From Gorsachius magnificus (lineage: Eukaryota > Chordata > Aves > Pelecaniformes > Ardeidae), in assembly GCA_034008185.1 (NCBI GenBank), contig CM067084.1, positions 69,660,612 to 69,724,611 of the forward strand: DNA of 64,000 bases. The letters are read 5' to 3'. The notes under the pieces are model-generated. The model was not told the DNA's origin. It saw only the letters and a list, made by a program, of their open reading frames with translations, and ran no database searches. Shown here piece after piece: positions 27,601 through 39,600 of this stretch. The position numbers and the translations under genes were made by a program. Numbering within the stretch: the stretch's first letter is position 1; each line of letters begins with the position of its first letter.

Positions 27601-30600
27601 CACTGAATTTAGCTCAAAATCCATTCAGTAGTCCCAGCTGACATTAGCACTCTTATCCTGTCTGCGGAGAGAGCTCTTTCAGAAGACTGCTCTAACCAGC
27701 ATTCTAGAGAGTAGCTTAGGATGAGGTCTGTATCCTTCCTCTTTTTAACTCTCAGCAACTCATCCATGAGACAGAGATAGTATTCACATTTTGCATTACA
27801 GAGTTGAGTAAACTACAGACATATAAATGGAAGCAGAGTCTGAATTCCGAGACTTTTAGACTTTTCATTTCAAAGGAGATATCAGCAACAAGATACAGGG
27901 AGTTTGGTTCTGGTTTCTATTTTTCTTGGTTCTGCCTTTCTTTTCTGAACGATAACTTAGTTGCAACAAGAGGGATGGAAATGGCCTGTATCCTAGGGCA
28001 TTCTACCATTTGCTCATTTCTTTGGAAAATCAGAATCAGTGGGTTGAAAAGGTCCTAGAAGAAACATTTCCATCTTCCAAGACAAATACACAAATCAACA
28101 GATTACTGTGCACAAGGCTGCCACAGATATGTCCTCCACTGGTACCTGCCTGCTCAGAAGACACAAACCAGTATTTTTAAACTCCGAAGTTATGTTTACA
28201 GTGGCATATAAACCAAGACCAGGGTATGGACTTGAACACAGGACTACATAGTACTTAACCGCTAGCACAGTTGGCCAGTAACAACTGCCTAGCGTCATTT
28301 GGAGACAGCACATGCCAAGAACCATCCCCATAGGAAACCTGGATGCAGCCACAGTCTTTGGGGAGTAAGGAGAACAGAAAGTGCAGACATGCAGGTGTGA
28401 AGTGGGGGCCCCTCATGGCCCTACTCACTTGTAAAAATGTGTCCAGAGTTATTTCTGACAAAGCAAGCCTGCTGACTCTTTGGAAGGTTTTCAACAGTGT
28501 TTTCCACTGATGACCTCTAAGTACTTCTCCATTTCAGCATACAGGAGTCCTGGATCAGCTGGCAGTCCTAGGTAGCCGGGGCAGAGAAGCCAGTGCCTCA
28601 TACAGTTGCCCTGAATCCCTTTTTACTGAGGCTTATAATTTTTCGTTGACTGAGGAAGAAATATTGCCATACTATTTCTTGGCACAGCAATGCTTCGACT
28701 CCCATATATGGGAATCAATTTCATGCACAACATGGAGTTTTCAGCTTGTTTCTAAGAATTTCATTTCCTACCTGAAAAACTTTGCAATGAAGTACTGTTT
28801 AACATACAGAAGCACATGCATCTGTGAAAGTATGCTCCCAAGAATAAAAATCTGTAAAATCAAAATATTGCAACAGGTCAGAAAGCAATGCCCTTGGCTG
28901 CCGATTCTTACTCACTGCTGTGAATATTGACATTAACATTTCGGAAGAAAATATTTGTTCTGAGAAATAAACTATTCTCTTATTTAATGATACTGCATTC
29001 ATTTTACCCCTTTAACAAATAAAGCCCAGGTGATCCATCTCGTAGGATTATACCTGTAGTTGTGGCCCAAACCTGGCATCTAATATTCTCTTCTGATACA
29101 CCACCACTGCATTAGTTTGGTCTTTAGTGCCTCCTCCTTGTGTTATCTGATCACAGTAGGTTCATGATTTAGCTCAATCAGCCTCAGAGAAAAAAAAAAA
29201 AACGTTGCTTTCTTAGGGGAAGTGACCTCCATCTTCCCAACACCTGGAAAAGCTGGCTAGGTCTAGACATGTAACCATTCCTTTATTTCATCATGACCTC
29301 TTCAGCTGCTGAAATATGTGGGGTTTTAGCATCAAGACAGCAATTTTCATTCAGCCAGTTAAAGCCATGCCTGGGATTTTTTGTCTCTTGGGAGTTGATA
29401 TTGAAGTAGTATCAAACTCAAAAGACACACCAATTTCAACACAAAATGCCGATGAAACTAGAAAAAAAGTAGCATTCATCTCAAGAGAAATAGCTTTCTT
29501 CATAGAAAACACATTTACAATATAGATACGTAGACTGGCCTTGGAAAGCCAGATACTTTTCTTCCCATTAACAAGTTCCAGTGAGTAACTCTTTCAAATG
29601 AGCGTCTAAATATCAGTCAGTTAGAATTACAAGCCAAAATATCATGAAAGATACTTCAGAGAGCATATCGGTGTAGCTGCAAAGGATTGAAATATTAGTT
29701 ACTTCTTGACAGAAAAACATCCTTTCCTTCTCTCGTGCTGCTCAATTTGTTCTATTTCAGGCTGTAGTCAATCACACAAGCTAGAAATCTCTCCTCAGTG
29801 CAGTTACGGGTTTGGAAATGCAGGTACTAGATCCCAGCATGTGTTTCAAAGCAGTTTTTTTCGAAGATGAAAATGGTAATGTTTCTGTTGGGATTCAATA
29901 CCCTTTTTCAAATGCTGCTTTTGTCAAACTTGATTTTTTTCCTATTCTGTATGAACTCTTTGTAATGGCTGCTGGTATGAATCAGCCACTCTCAATGGTT
30001 CTTCGATATCTATGGAATTGCTTCTTTTTAATAGCAGCACTTCTTAGGTTATCAGTTCTGTCGGAAAGCAGCAACGGCCTTTCTCCCTTCTGCTCCCTCA
30101 CAGATCAAACAGTTAGTTCACACACTAAAAAATCTACAGAATAAACATAAGTTTATTACAGCCTGTAAGTCATGCATAGATTCACTTACACGCCACAGTT
30201 TTCAAAACGTGTATTTCTTTTTTTTTTTTAAGCATCTGAAAACATGGACTATTTTTACTTTGCAGTTTTTACCATGGGATCAGATAAAAAAGCTTTTCTG
30301 ATCAGTCAAAACATAATGTGAAAGTGCCAGGACAATAAGCCATTAATACACACAGGATCTTCTCTTTGACTAGGGTCTGCAACAGAATATCATGTTAAGA
30401 AAATGCTGATGCATTGGATGAAAAGAATGATACCTTTGATGCAATTACTTTAAGAACTTGAAACATTTTCATGGGTTTATTTCACTTTTCATTTCATATA
30501 GATCATTAACAAAGATGGAATGACTCTTTTCGTATATTTATTCCAAAATCTGTGGCTGGATCGTCAGCTAGTATAACGTGATCCACTCTGTTTTCAGCAT

Positions 30601-33600
30601 TTTCACTGAGAATATGGCCAATATCTGAAAAAAAAAAAAAAAAGTTTGGTGGAATTAGTGTGGAACAATAATTGTATTTCTGATGAGTAAAGCAAGGACT
30701 GGATGCTGATGCTGCAGGCTGCTCAAGGATGGTTAATTGTATTCATGAACTATTTGTAAGACAGCAAGCTGCCAAAACCTCAGACATTTCCAACATGGTA
30801 ATTCTGGAATGCTGTAGTAAATAGGAAAAAACAGATGTCATAATGTGTTTCATCTAGTTTAAAACTTAACATGTAATTAACTTAATGGCTTGACAATAGC
30901 TGATGTAGCAACAAATATAATGCAATTAAATTAGTACCTCATTATGACATCAAATTCTTCTACATATGCATTACCAAAAAAAAGATCAGATTTTGAGACA
31001 TTGGTGTATTTTACGGTGACTAACTGTCCTTAAAATGCAATCGCATGTAATACCTGCTTTGTATTTCACCACTTGTTTTATGGTTTTGTCACATTGTACT
31101 TTCTGTAGCCTTTTCATTACACCAGCAGTGAAAGCTGTCCCTTGGTTTATTGTCTCAAATGCTATATCTAGGTGCTTGGACTTTTGCATTCATTATGTAG
31201 TATAAAGCCTTCATTTTCTTTATCTTTTGTACCGCTTTGTAGGCAAAATTATCGTGGTTCTTTCACATCTTCTCTGAGTATTTCTTAACAGTAGACTTCA
31301 GGTGGTCTGTTTTATGCACACAGCAGCATGTTGAGACAGAGTCCTGTTCGTGTATTATTTTGAACTTCCCAAAGGTTTCTCAAGGTATTACTAGGGTTTG
31401 CCAATTGTTAGTGCTGCAGGATGAAAAAGGGCAAGAGTTTACTGAAGCAGAAGAACTTAAAAACAAATGTACAGTCCCAAAGAAAGACCAAAGCCAAGCC
31501 CAGACATTGTTGTTGCAGAACGGCACTGTCCGACCTGCAATTTCTGCAACAGTTTCCTATGTGCAGTTTGTGTTCAAAGAACGCAAAAATGCATTTTGAG
31601 GTTATAGTGATATAGTTGTATTAAACAGAAAATAATTTCACTTTGAATTATGCAATTGATTTTTCAAGTTACTCAGATCTTCCAAACTCACCATGTTAGC
31701 ACGTTCCTGTTAATGATACTGGAACCTGTTAGAGAGAAGTCTGAAAGGAAAAAGGTCAAACTGTGGCCTAACACAGATCCTACTAAAATTTAACGTTAGT
31801 TTCCATTCACGGCGGTGGATGAGGTCCTTGATGCTGACAACAAAGTGTCCCTCTGATGCTGTGGGTATCTACAGCTTCCTTTTTCACCACGTGGGGATAT
31901 TATTAGGAAAGAGGGATCAGTAAAAAGGAATCTGAAACCTGATCTAGTCCTGAGGAATGCCTTTTGAATGTGTCATTTGAACCTAGTTATTACCTCTGGG
32001 AGGTGTGAACGTTTTGCCTGAGTCTTTGCTCAAAACCTGAAATGGACCACGAAAAGTAGTAAAAAAGTTATGCAAGCCTTCATGCAATTAAGCAAAGTAG
32101 TCTCAAAGAGATAATTATATACTTCTGAAGCTGTACATCAAGATATCCAATAAAATGCATCATGTATTGGTTGAATGTTCCTTGTTTCACTTTAAAGTCC
32201 ATCCATTTTATGGATTTTAAAAATATCTATGAATTTATGCATATATTTAGATTCTGCACACTTAGATGATCTTTCTTTGTCCTTAAAACTACATTTATTC
32301 ACTCATGAAAGTTGCTCTATCTCCATTTCTAAAACGCTGAATGGGCAGACTGCTTCTATCGAGCATTTCATACGAGCAGTTTATGAAGTGTGAACAGTAG
32401 AGGACTGCCTGATGATTGGTTATCATGACTTTCAAAGGTAACTGATACAGAACCCCTGCTCAGGGAAAATCAGGGGGGTTTTATTGCACCTAGCAGGAAA
32501 TTTTAGGGAATATTATAAACTGACCAATTTTAAGGAAGTAAGATGGATGGCTGACAGTAAAATGCTTACAAGCCGTGGCTATGTAATACTGAACTGCTGT
32601 GCAATTCCTCCTTCAATAGGTTCCTTAATAGGAAAAAATATTATATGGTGAAATTGATAGGTTTTTCAGAAATTTACTGGAGACCTTTTCCAGCAGGGGT
32701 CAGAATGAAAAAGGGAAGCAGTGGTACTTGCTGGGGCTGACAGCTAAAGGCACGAATCCATCAGTCGCTCAGATGTGGTTTAGCATTCTTTTCGACACAG
32801 ATCATTTAGCCTTCATTTTCCAAATAAGCGCTGTCACCTACAACGCACACCCACCTAGCTGTTCTCAGTGTGTGCAGGTTGTCACACAGGGGCAACAAAC
32901 TGAGGTCCCCTAGAGAACTTCCACCTCTGATAAAGGAAAGGAACAGCCTCTGGTGGGAGTTAGCGTGCTCTATCCCTACAGCTTTTTGGAGGAAAAGTTC
33001 ATTAGCTGCTTCGCATGCCAAGGGACCAGCTGTCCTTCAGCACATGGAGCAGCTCTGATTGACCAGGAGGACAAGTGGGAAATAAGCTCGCAGCAGTGCC
33101 AGCACAGCATATGGTCACGTACCAGCTGTTTCTGAAATGCTTGCCAAACGGAGACCAGAATGGGGCTGGCTGTTAGGAAAATAAAACCCAACAAAAACCA
33201 ACAAGCAAACAAAAACTTCCACTGTCAGGATTCCTGAGATCTGACCACAAAACCAGAACTGTCAACCTGAAACGTCACACACCAACTACGTGAAGATTCA
33301 GAATAATCTGTCATGGGCTTGCATGCTCTGGCTTGCTCCATCAGGAGAACATCAATGTTCTGAGCATCTGTCCCTTCTACAGAGCTTTCAGAGAAAAAAA
33401 AAATTACAGAAAGGGTGAAATAAGGTAAGCGGATTCATATTAGTGATATACATTACTAATACATCGAGAATATGTTCAGACTGAATGGAGATTTGATTTA
33501 AATTGGTACCAATTGTTATTGCAGACAAATCCCAGGTGTCCCGCATTTTACTCTATTTTATTTCTACCTTGAAAAGGGGAATTCCGATTCTGAGCTCATG

Positions 33601-34789
33601 AACAAAAGATTTGATTGCGATTGGCGCGAGTTGTATTACAGTGTTGGTGAAATGCTTCTGATAAACCAGTGGAATGACTCAGCAGAAAACAGTCAGCAGG
33701 ATTTTTCCCCCAAAGCTTCAGCCTTTCATAAGAAGAAAATAACTCAAACAGTAATTAAATAGTTCAGAGAACGACGCTGTCCTTCTATCACGGGGGTTAA
33801 AGCACTACCTTCTCTTTAGAGCTTTCCCATAATACTCCTCCAAGGTTTGGAGGAAGCTGAACTGATTAACTCCACAGTCATTGAATCAAGAACAGAACAC
33901 CGGTAGCTCCTTCACCATCCTGCACATTTAACTTTAAAAACTTAGGCTTTTGGGCTAGTCTAAATCAAATTTAAATTAAAAAAAAACCCTAGCTAAAACA
34001 AAAGTAAGAGTAATGCTGCTCCTGTACCAGGAAATGAATATATAGGCTGGGAGGCAGTGGTTGCTCTCTTGGCTTGCATTCATGTTTGTGGTGAGACAGA
34101 TTTTTATATACAGGCTTAACTCGTCGAAAGGCTTAAACGGGACTACATCCGGGGTGGGGGGACCATCTTTTCAAAGCTGAGCTTGGTTCCAATGACTGAA
34201 GTCGTTGTTTGCACAAAAGAAACAGTGTTAGCCAGCGTAGGCGACACACCGCATTTCGGACCTCTAGGAGCCACACGTTTAGCAGCAAATGAAGGGAAGA
34301 AAGCCCTTAGGATTACGCACAGGCAGAAGGCTTACTTTGGCATCTTACATAGTATTGACTTTCCTTAGACTCTTCGCGTATTTGGGAAATGCAAGGTGCT
34401 AGCATACACCTGAAAAGGGCATTATTATTTTCCCAATTAAGAAGCTTAATTAGTACTTTGGTATGTCGTCTTTGTCATATTTTCAGTCTTACAGTGGCCC
34501 ATTTTCACCCATCTACTATGCTAAAAACGTTGCTCTTTCATTACGCTACGGTTGTGTAAACAGTTCTGATTAAGCTGGCATTTAATCAACTGGAATGAAA
34601 TTTACGCGGCTCCCGAGGAGCTCACCTACAAAAACCGACTTTCAATGGCATCAACCTTCTAAAAGACGACTTTCCTCCCAGACGGGCTTTCATGTAGCAG
34701 GAAAATAAACTTTATTTTCTAACCTCGCCCTCGGAGTCGTTAAGGATGTCAGAAGGACCTCACATTACAAACACCGCCGCACTCCATCA
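15601..34789. other. Intergenic AT-rich DNA, no gene seen
   Basis: About 19 kb upstream of the CpG island with no recognisable exon, RNA gene or complete mobile element. It contains A/T runs (for example 29187-29203 and 30627-30643), a short AT microsatellite at about 16990-17010, and one possible ancient CR1 tail at 28.03-28.09 kb. The 110-codon plus-strand frame at 29812-30144 and the 141-codon minus-strand frame at 16560-16985 have no family resemblance. Regulatory elements may be present but cannot be proven from one sequence. Confidence 0.45.
28028..28085 (-). mobile_element. Possible ancient CR1 3' tail
   Basis: The string agaatcagtgggttgaaaag, followed by GTCCTAGAAGA, resembles a decayed minus-strand CR1 3' end (AGAATCA ... 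GGGTTGGAAAGGACCTTAGAAGATCATC in the family). Only about 55 bases resemble the family and no ORF2 sequence follows, so this could be chance. Confidence 0.3.
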
Positions 34790-34873
34790 TTATCCCCCAC
34801 TTCCTCCTTCGCATTCCCGCCCCGGCCCTGGGTGTTGCCCTTCCCGCCGCCGCCGCGCAGCCGGCCCTCCCGA

Positions 34874-34893
34874 GGGGGCGAGGGTGGGGAGGG
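34874..34893 (+). other. G-quadruplex-prone run at island edge
   Basis: Four G-runs with loops of 3, 1 and 1 nt (GGGGG CGA GGG T GGGG A GGG) on the plus strand. This fits the canonical G3+ L1-7 pattern. It lies near the upstream edge of the CpG island. Confidence 0.7.
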
Positions 34894-35225
34894 AGGTCGG
34901 GCCGGGCGTGGGGCCGCCGCCCGCCTCCCCGCCCGGGTGACGGCTCCCCCAGACACGAGGGACGGCGCCGCTCCCCTCGCCCGCCGCTGAGGCCGACTTT
35001 CAAACGCCTCGCCCGCCCCCTTTCTCCTCAGGCGCCCGGCGGACAGCGCGGCGCTGTGCCGGCAGGCGCGGCCGGGCGGCGGGATGCGGGCCGCCCTCTG
35101 GGCGGAAGGATACGGGGAGGAGCCTGCGGCGCGGTCCGCCGGGGCGCTGAGTCCTGTTGCCTGGTGACGGAGCGGCCGGCCCCCCTCCCTCCCCGTGGCG
35201 CTGGGAGCCCGCCGCCGCCGCCGGT

Positions 35226-35233
35226 TTACGTAA
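35226..35233. promoter_or_regulatory. TTACGTAA palindrome, D-box/NFIL3-like
   Basis: A perfect 8-bp palindrome TTACGTAA inside the CpG island, flanked as tTTACGTAAc. It matches the core recognised by PAR-bZIP factors (DBP, TEF, HLF) and NFIL3 (consensus RTTAYGTAAY), with one mismatch in the outer base. Whether it is bound is unknown. Confidence 0.45.
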
Positions 35234-35360
35234 CGCCTCCCAGGGCAGGTCCCGGCTCCGTCCCGCCCGCCTCACTCGGGGACGGCAGCAGCGGGACGGA
35301 GTCCGCCGCCTCCTCCGGCTGCCAGAGGCCCCAGGGCCCCGCTCTGCGCCGCCACGGCAG

Positions 35361-35366
35361 GTAAAC
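35361..35366 (+). other. KIAA0232: Candidate 5' splice site, first exon version A
   Basis: The sequence CGGCAG|GTAAAC is a good donor. It lies just downstream of the RFX-like and TTACGTAA motifs. It could end a short non-coding first exon that splices to the acceptor at 53151/53152, leaving an intron of about 17.8 kb. No in-frame coding link is needed, because the protein start lies in the downstream exon. Use of this site rather than the one at 35931 is not decided by the sequence. Confidence 0.45.
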
Positions 35367-35477
35367 ACCCGCCGCGGGCCCGGGGAGCAGAGGGAGGGGC
35401 AGGGCCGGAGGAAGGGCGGCTGCCGCCCTCCCCGTGGCAACGGGCGGACGGAGCCGGGAGCCGGCGGCGGGAGCCTT

Positions 35478-35497
35478 CCCCCCCCCCCCCCCCCCCC
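35478..35497. repeat. Poly-C tract, 20 nt
   Basis: An uninterrupted run of 20 C within the CpG island. Such runs are prone to length error in sequencing, so the exact length should be treated with care. Confidence 0.9.
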
Positions 35498-35602
35498 GCT
35501 TCCTTCTCGCCGCGGCTCTGAGGGACGGGCGGGCTCGGCCCCCGGGGAGCGTCGGGCCGGCGGCTTGGGGCCCGACTGAGGAGGCCCGCGCCGGCCCGCT
35601 CT

Positions 35603-35621
35603 CCCCTCCCCTCCCCTCCCC
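35603..35621 (-). other. Perfect (CCCCT)n block; minus-strand G-quadruplex
   Basis: Four CCCC runs separated by single T (35603-35606, 35608-35611, 35613-35616, 35618-35621). The opposite strand reads as four GGGG runs with one-base A loops, which is among the most stable quadruplex patterns and also contains overlapping MAZ/SP1-like GGGAGGG motifs. It lies between the two candidate donors, on the template strand for the gene. Confidence 0.75.
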
Positions 35622-35799
35622 GCTAAGAGCCCGGGAAGAGGAGGAGTTGCGGGGCCGGGCCTGGCCGGCGCTGGGAGGACGGTTTCGCGGGACGGCGCGT
35701 CCCGCTTCTCGGCTGCGCCTGCCGCAGCGGCGGGAGCGTGCTGGGGAGGCCGGGGGGAGAGGGGAGGAAGCGCGGCGACGGGAGGAGAGGGGCCGGGCA

Positions 35800-35832
35800 G
35801 GGGGGGGGGCCGGGGGCCCGGCCGGGGGCCCC
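35800..35832 (+). other. Long G-runs, quadruplex-prone
   Basis: A run of ten G, then CC, five G, CCCGGCC, and five G again on the plus strand, about 100 nt upstream of the donor at 35931. If the first exon ends there, this run would be transcribed into the 5' leader and could fold in the RNA. Confidence 0.65.
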
Positions 35833-35930
35833 GGTCCGAGCGCCTGCCTGGGCGCTGAGCCCTCCTCGGCCCCCTCCTCCCCGCCCCGCGCTTTTCTATC
35901 CCGGCCCGGCCCCTGGGGTCCCAGCGTCAG

Positions 35931-35936
35931 GTGAGC
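35931..35936 (+). other. KIAA0232: Candidate 5' splice site, first exon version B
   Basis: The sequence CGTCAG|GTGAGC is a near-ideal mammalian/avian donor and the strongest I see in the CpG island on the plus strand. It would end a GC-rich non-coding first exon and join the acceptor at 53151/53152 across about 17.2 kb. It may be an alternative to the donor at 35361. Confidence 0.5.
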
Positions 35937-36361
35937 GGCTTGCGCCGGGGGTCGGCGGGGAGGCGCCGGCCTGGAGCGGGAGCCGGGGCTCCCGTGCCCT
36001 TCGGGCCGGGTCACGCCCGGGCCGGCCCTGTGCGATGTCACCCGGCGCGGGACGGGGAAACCGGCGGAGCGGCGCCCGGGTCAGGGCAGCGAGAGCCTGA
36101 GCCGGGCAGCCCCTTCCCTGCCCAGCCTGGCCGTGAGGCTGGAGTGACCGAGCTCCCCGCACCCCCGGGCCCGGCTGCTGCGCGGGGGTGGCTCACGCCG
36201 TGACCTTTCATCCTGTGCGTAATTGTACAAAGCGCAGGCAGCGGCTGCGGGCCGGTTAGGAGGAGCGGGGAGCCAGCTCTGGGTGCCGCGGGTCGGGGTG
36301 GATGGAAACGGCCGCTGCGTTGCAGGGTTGCCCCGGGGGCCGATCTGGTGGCACTCGCTCC

Positions 36362-36365
<4 letters not shown>

Positions 36366-36402
<37 letters not shown>
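36366..36402. repeat. Poly-T tract, 37 nt, inside CpG island
   Basis: An uninterrupted run of 37 T flanked by C-rich DNA in the downstream part of the CpG island. On the minus strand it produces a meaningless lysine-rich frame. There are no target-site duplications or SINE body that I can identify, so it looks like an expanded homopolymer rather than a retroposon tail. The length may be unreliable. Confidence 0.9.
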
Positions 36403-36620
36403 CCCCTCCCCTTTCTAACAGCATTGTCCTTTAGGGGCCTATTGAAGGCAAAAGGCGGATAGAAAGGCTGGGGCCGCCGCTGTTCAGGAGGAGGAGCTGG
36501 GCTGATAGGAGACTGATGGCAGCCGCATCCTATGGCCGCGCGGAGCTGCCGCCGCCTGGGCGGGCCCGGCGGGGCCGCAGCCTCTCGTAGGCAGCGGGCG
36601 GGGCGGGGGGGGGGGGACAC

Positions 36621-39600
36621 AAGGTTTGGCGAAGGTTACAGCTGAATGCAGAAGTGACACAAACTGACTCTTCATTCCAGCAAACTCATTTCCATCTTCT
36701 CTTCGTGTCATCTCGATTAAAAGTATGCATTTATTAAGTCGTGTTATGAAACTTTTGGAAAAGCAAAAGTGCGGTGCTTTTCTTCTGTTTTGTCTTTGTT
36801 TTAATTACTCATTGCAGTACCTGATACTGATCTGAAGGGTGAAAACAGTGCGATTTGCTTGTCCTTTCAAAGAAAAGGCATTCCTATATTCCAGTATTTT
36901 CTCTGTCTAAGTAATTTGGGTTGTAGTTTATAGGCCTGAGATCAGGGGACGCTGTGGTACGGGCAGTTAATTTGCCTCATGCAAACCCTTTTAACTGTTT
37001 AGGTTTTTACCCTTCTGTTGCACACCATTTATTAACTCGGTGTTCCTGGTATGAGGTGGGAATTGCAGATCAGATTTGGTTTCTTAGCTGTCAAAAGTGA
37101 GCTCGTGATGATTCAGTAGATAATTGTGTAAAAGAAACTACTTCACTGCAGTGCTTAAAATCCAAGTATTGCAGGCTTCTCACAATCCATGGGAGTCTGA
37201 AATTGACATTTTTCTTTATTGTTTAAGACAAAAATATGCCTTATAAAAGTAAATGACATGGAACTTGATTGCTACTTGACATGTAACTGTACAGATTTTA
37301 TTTTGTACTAATCCTCCATCTGCTGTTTCTTGTCAGTATGGATATGCTAAAATGGTAGTGTACAACCCTTCCCTTCCAATCAATAAAGCGTATCTTATAG
37401 GTATCAAAATCTTCTATTTTGATCATTGAGATATGAGGGGATGGAGGTAACTTGAATAAAATGAATAGTACGGTATGTATTTATAATACTCTTCATTTTC
37501 AAAGTCTAAGAATTATAGGGGAAATCCCGATTTGTACACTCCATTGAAAGCATCAGCAGTTTATATCCTCGCCATGTTCTGCTTAGCAAATATTCCCACA
37601 TGTACAGTCACAGAACTTTACCAGTTCGTTTGTTTTGTGCACCGTGGGGGTATAGTGATTCTTGAGACTACAGATTCTGCAGATTTGTATTGGTTACAAG
37701 ACCGTCTAGCTTTTCTGCTCATCAGCACGGGAATCAGAAGGAAAGGAAGGGGCAAACAGATTTATATGTGACCCAGGAGGAAAAATTGGAGGCCTCAAAC
37801 TTCTCTTGTTATCTTAATATGCTGATTTCATGGCCTGCATCCCCCACTGCTTTTGTTGTTGTTGCTGTTTGTTATTCTTCCAAGTAAGAGAAATTCCATA
37901 GGGGTAAAATGATGTCAGCATTTTCCTTTGCTGTGCATTGTAGCACAAATAGGGACAGAAGAAGATATAGATACTGCTCATAACTTCATTATTTGTCCTT
38001 CTTGAGCATCTTGTATCGAGGTGAACAGGGGGAATGAAGGAAGCCAAGAAGTTGATTTCATACTTAGCACAGTTGAATTTTCTGTGGAATTGTATTGGTT
38101 TTTAGGCATAGTGCTGTAGAGTCAGAATAGACTTTCTTTCTACTTGGCTAGAATCCTAGCAAAACTGTCTATCAGTTTGCTTCTTTAAGATTTGCGTAAA
38201 GAACCATACAAAATTTGTAATGATGGATGTTGAAACTAGTATGTTTAAATATTTGCTTTAAAGCCATCTAAATCTTAATGTCTTCAAAATAAGAAATCTG
38301 AGCTTTTTTTTTTATTTAATCTGGGGTTAATCTCTAGTTTGTGAGAGTAAAAGACCCTTATTTCTTGTTATTCCACTGCAGCTTGGTTTTCTTCTTTTTT
38401 TTGCTTAAGACATGCATTTATAGCATAGGTTTCATACCTGACTGAGAGACTGATAATGTGAAACCCCTAAAATTGTATAATGGCAGTAACAACCAATAGC
38501 TAATGACTGAAAGTAATAACTTCTTACTACAATAAGATGAGTAACAGTGTCTGGTAAAGCAGAATGTGATGAAGACAGCAAGACTTAGAATTCCTGTAGG
38601 CTAAGAGAGGTAGCAGGAACTATTCTATGTTTCTGCACTGCTAGTGGAGCTTGGAATACAAGTGGTCTTCTAGAAGCTATTTAGTATGCTCTGTTTATTG
38701 GGATAGCTGCTTCTGTATTGTGGAACAGAGATTGGAATCCTTCGTTTTAATCCAAGAACACTAACAGGCTGGTTAGGTAATTTGTAAATGTAATTATAGA
38801 AACGAGTTGTGTTGTGTCCATCCTCCAGCCCCAAGACTTTTTTCCAAGTAAAGTCAATTTTATGGTACAAAATAAAAATGTTCAAATGGATATTTGAATG
38901 CTCAGTTGCATTTCAATATATAGACAAAAAGAAAATTAGCTGATAGGAGGGAAAAGTATGTTTTTTCATAATTTGGAAATAATTTACCAGATTTTTCTAG
39001 GGCAGAAATACCAGGTAACTGCAGGATTGTTGGAGGGTTTCAGTAAAAAAAGATCTAGATGAGCTAGTTATAACATTTTTACTAAACAGCATCTTGTTCT
39101 ACTTTTTCCAAAAGTTGGTTGGGTGCATTTATAATGGATGCTGAGGGATTGAATGTGTATTTTATTGGGCTATGGTGGTGGTTGGAGGGGTAGGGGGAAG
39201 CAATGAGTGGTTTGAACATTCCGTACAGATATTATTCTTTCACAAACTTCTTACCAGAAGTTATTTCTTTAGCTTTATGGGAAGATACTGAATATTTTTA
39301 ATTGTTAATCTGCTATTTCCTTTATGGTTTCACATGCAAGTGTTTGGATTTACCTGCACAAAAGTTTTCATTAATTATTTCAGTATCATCTCGATTCTGT
39401 TCATAACTTAGCTTCTGTACATCCACTTTGGTATCTGTCTTTCCAAAAGATTTATTTCTAAGGCAGTAGTGTGGAAATTTTAATTATAAAGCATTTAAAT
39501 TCATTTTTCACTGTTGTGTATTATTTTTATGTTATTTTTTTACTGTATTGAGGAGGAAGTTTCAAATGCGGCCCATACTAGTTTTACTTCTGTCTGTAAC

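Larger units (their letters stand above)
34790..36620 (+). promoter_or_regulatory. KIAA0232: CpG-island promoter, probably of KIAA0232
   Basis: About 1.8 kb of very GC-rich, CpG-dense DNA begins abruptly after AT-rich intergenic sequence and ends abruptly at about 36.62 kb. It is the only strong CpG island in the window and lies upstream of the coding exon on the same strand, so it is the natural promoter of that gene. Visible motifs include GC boxes (for example GGGCGG near 35092 and 36597-36606), an ETS-like CGGAAG near 35103, an RFX X-box-like GTTGCCTGGTGAC at 35156-35168, a palindromic TTACGTAA at 35226-35233, and CCGTGGCAACGG near 35432. No TATA box is evident, as usual for CpG-island promoters. 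The transcription start cannot be fixed. A divergent transcript to the left is possible but unsupported. Confidence 0.8.

Noticed and set aside
29812..30144. 110-codon plus-strand open frame that looks protein-like
   Set aside because: No known family recognised, no flanking splice or gene context, and no homologue recalled.
1..34789. Endogenous retrovirus or BLOC1S4 (a human neighbour of KIAA0232) upstream of the promoter
   Set aside because: I looked for LTR pairs, a primer-binding site, gag/pol-like frames and the single-exon BLOC1S4 frame, and found none.
35226..36041. 271-codon minus-strand open frame in the CpG island, plus several overlapping frames of 90-180 codons
   Set aside because: Stop codons are rare in very GC-rich DNA. 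The translation is Pro/Ala/Gly/Arg-rich with no family resemblance, and other strands and frames are equally open.
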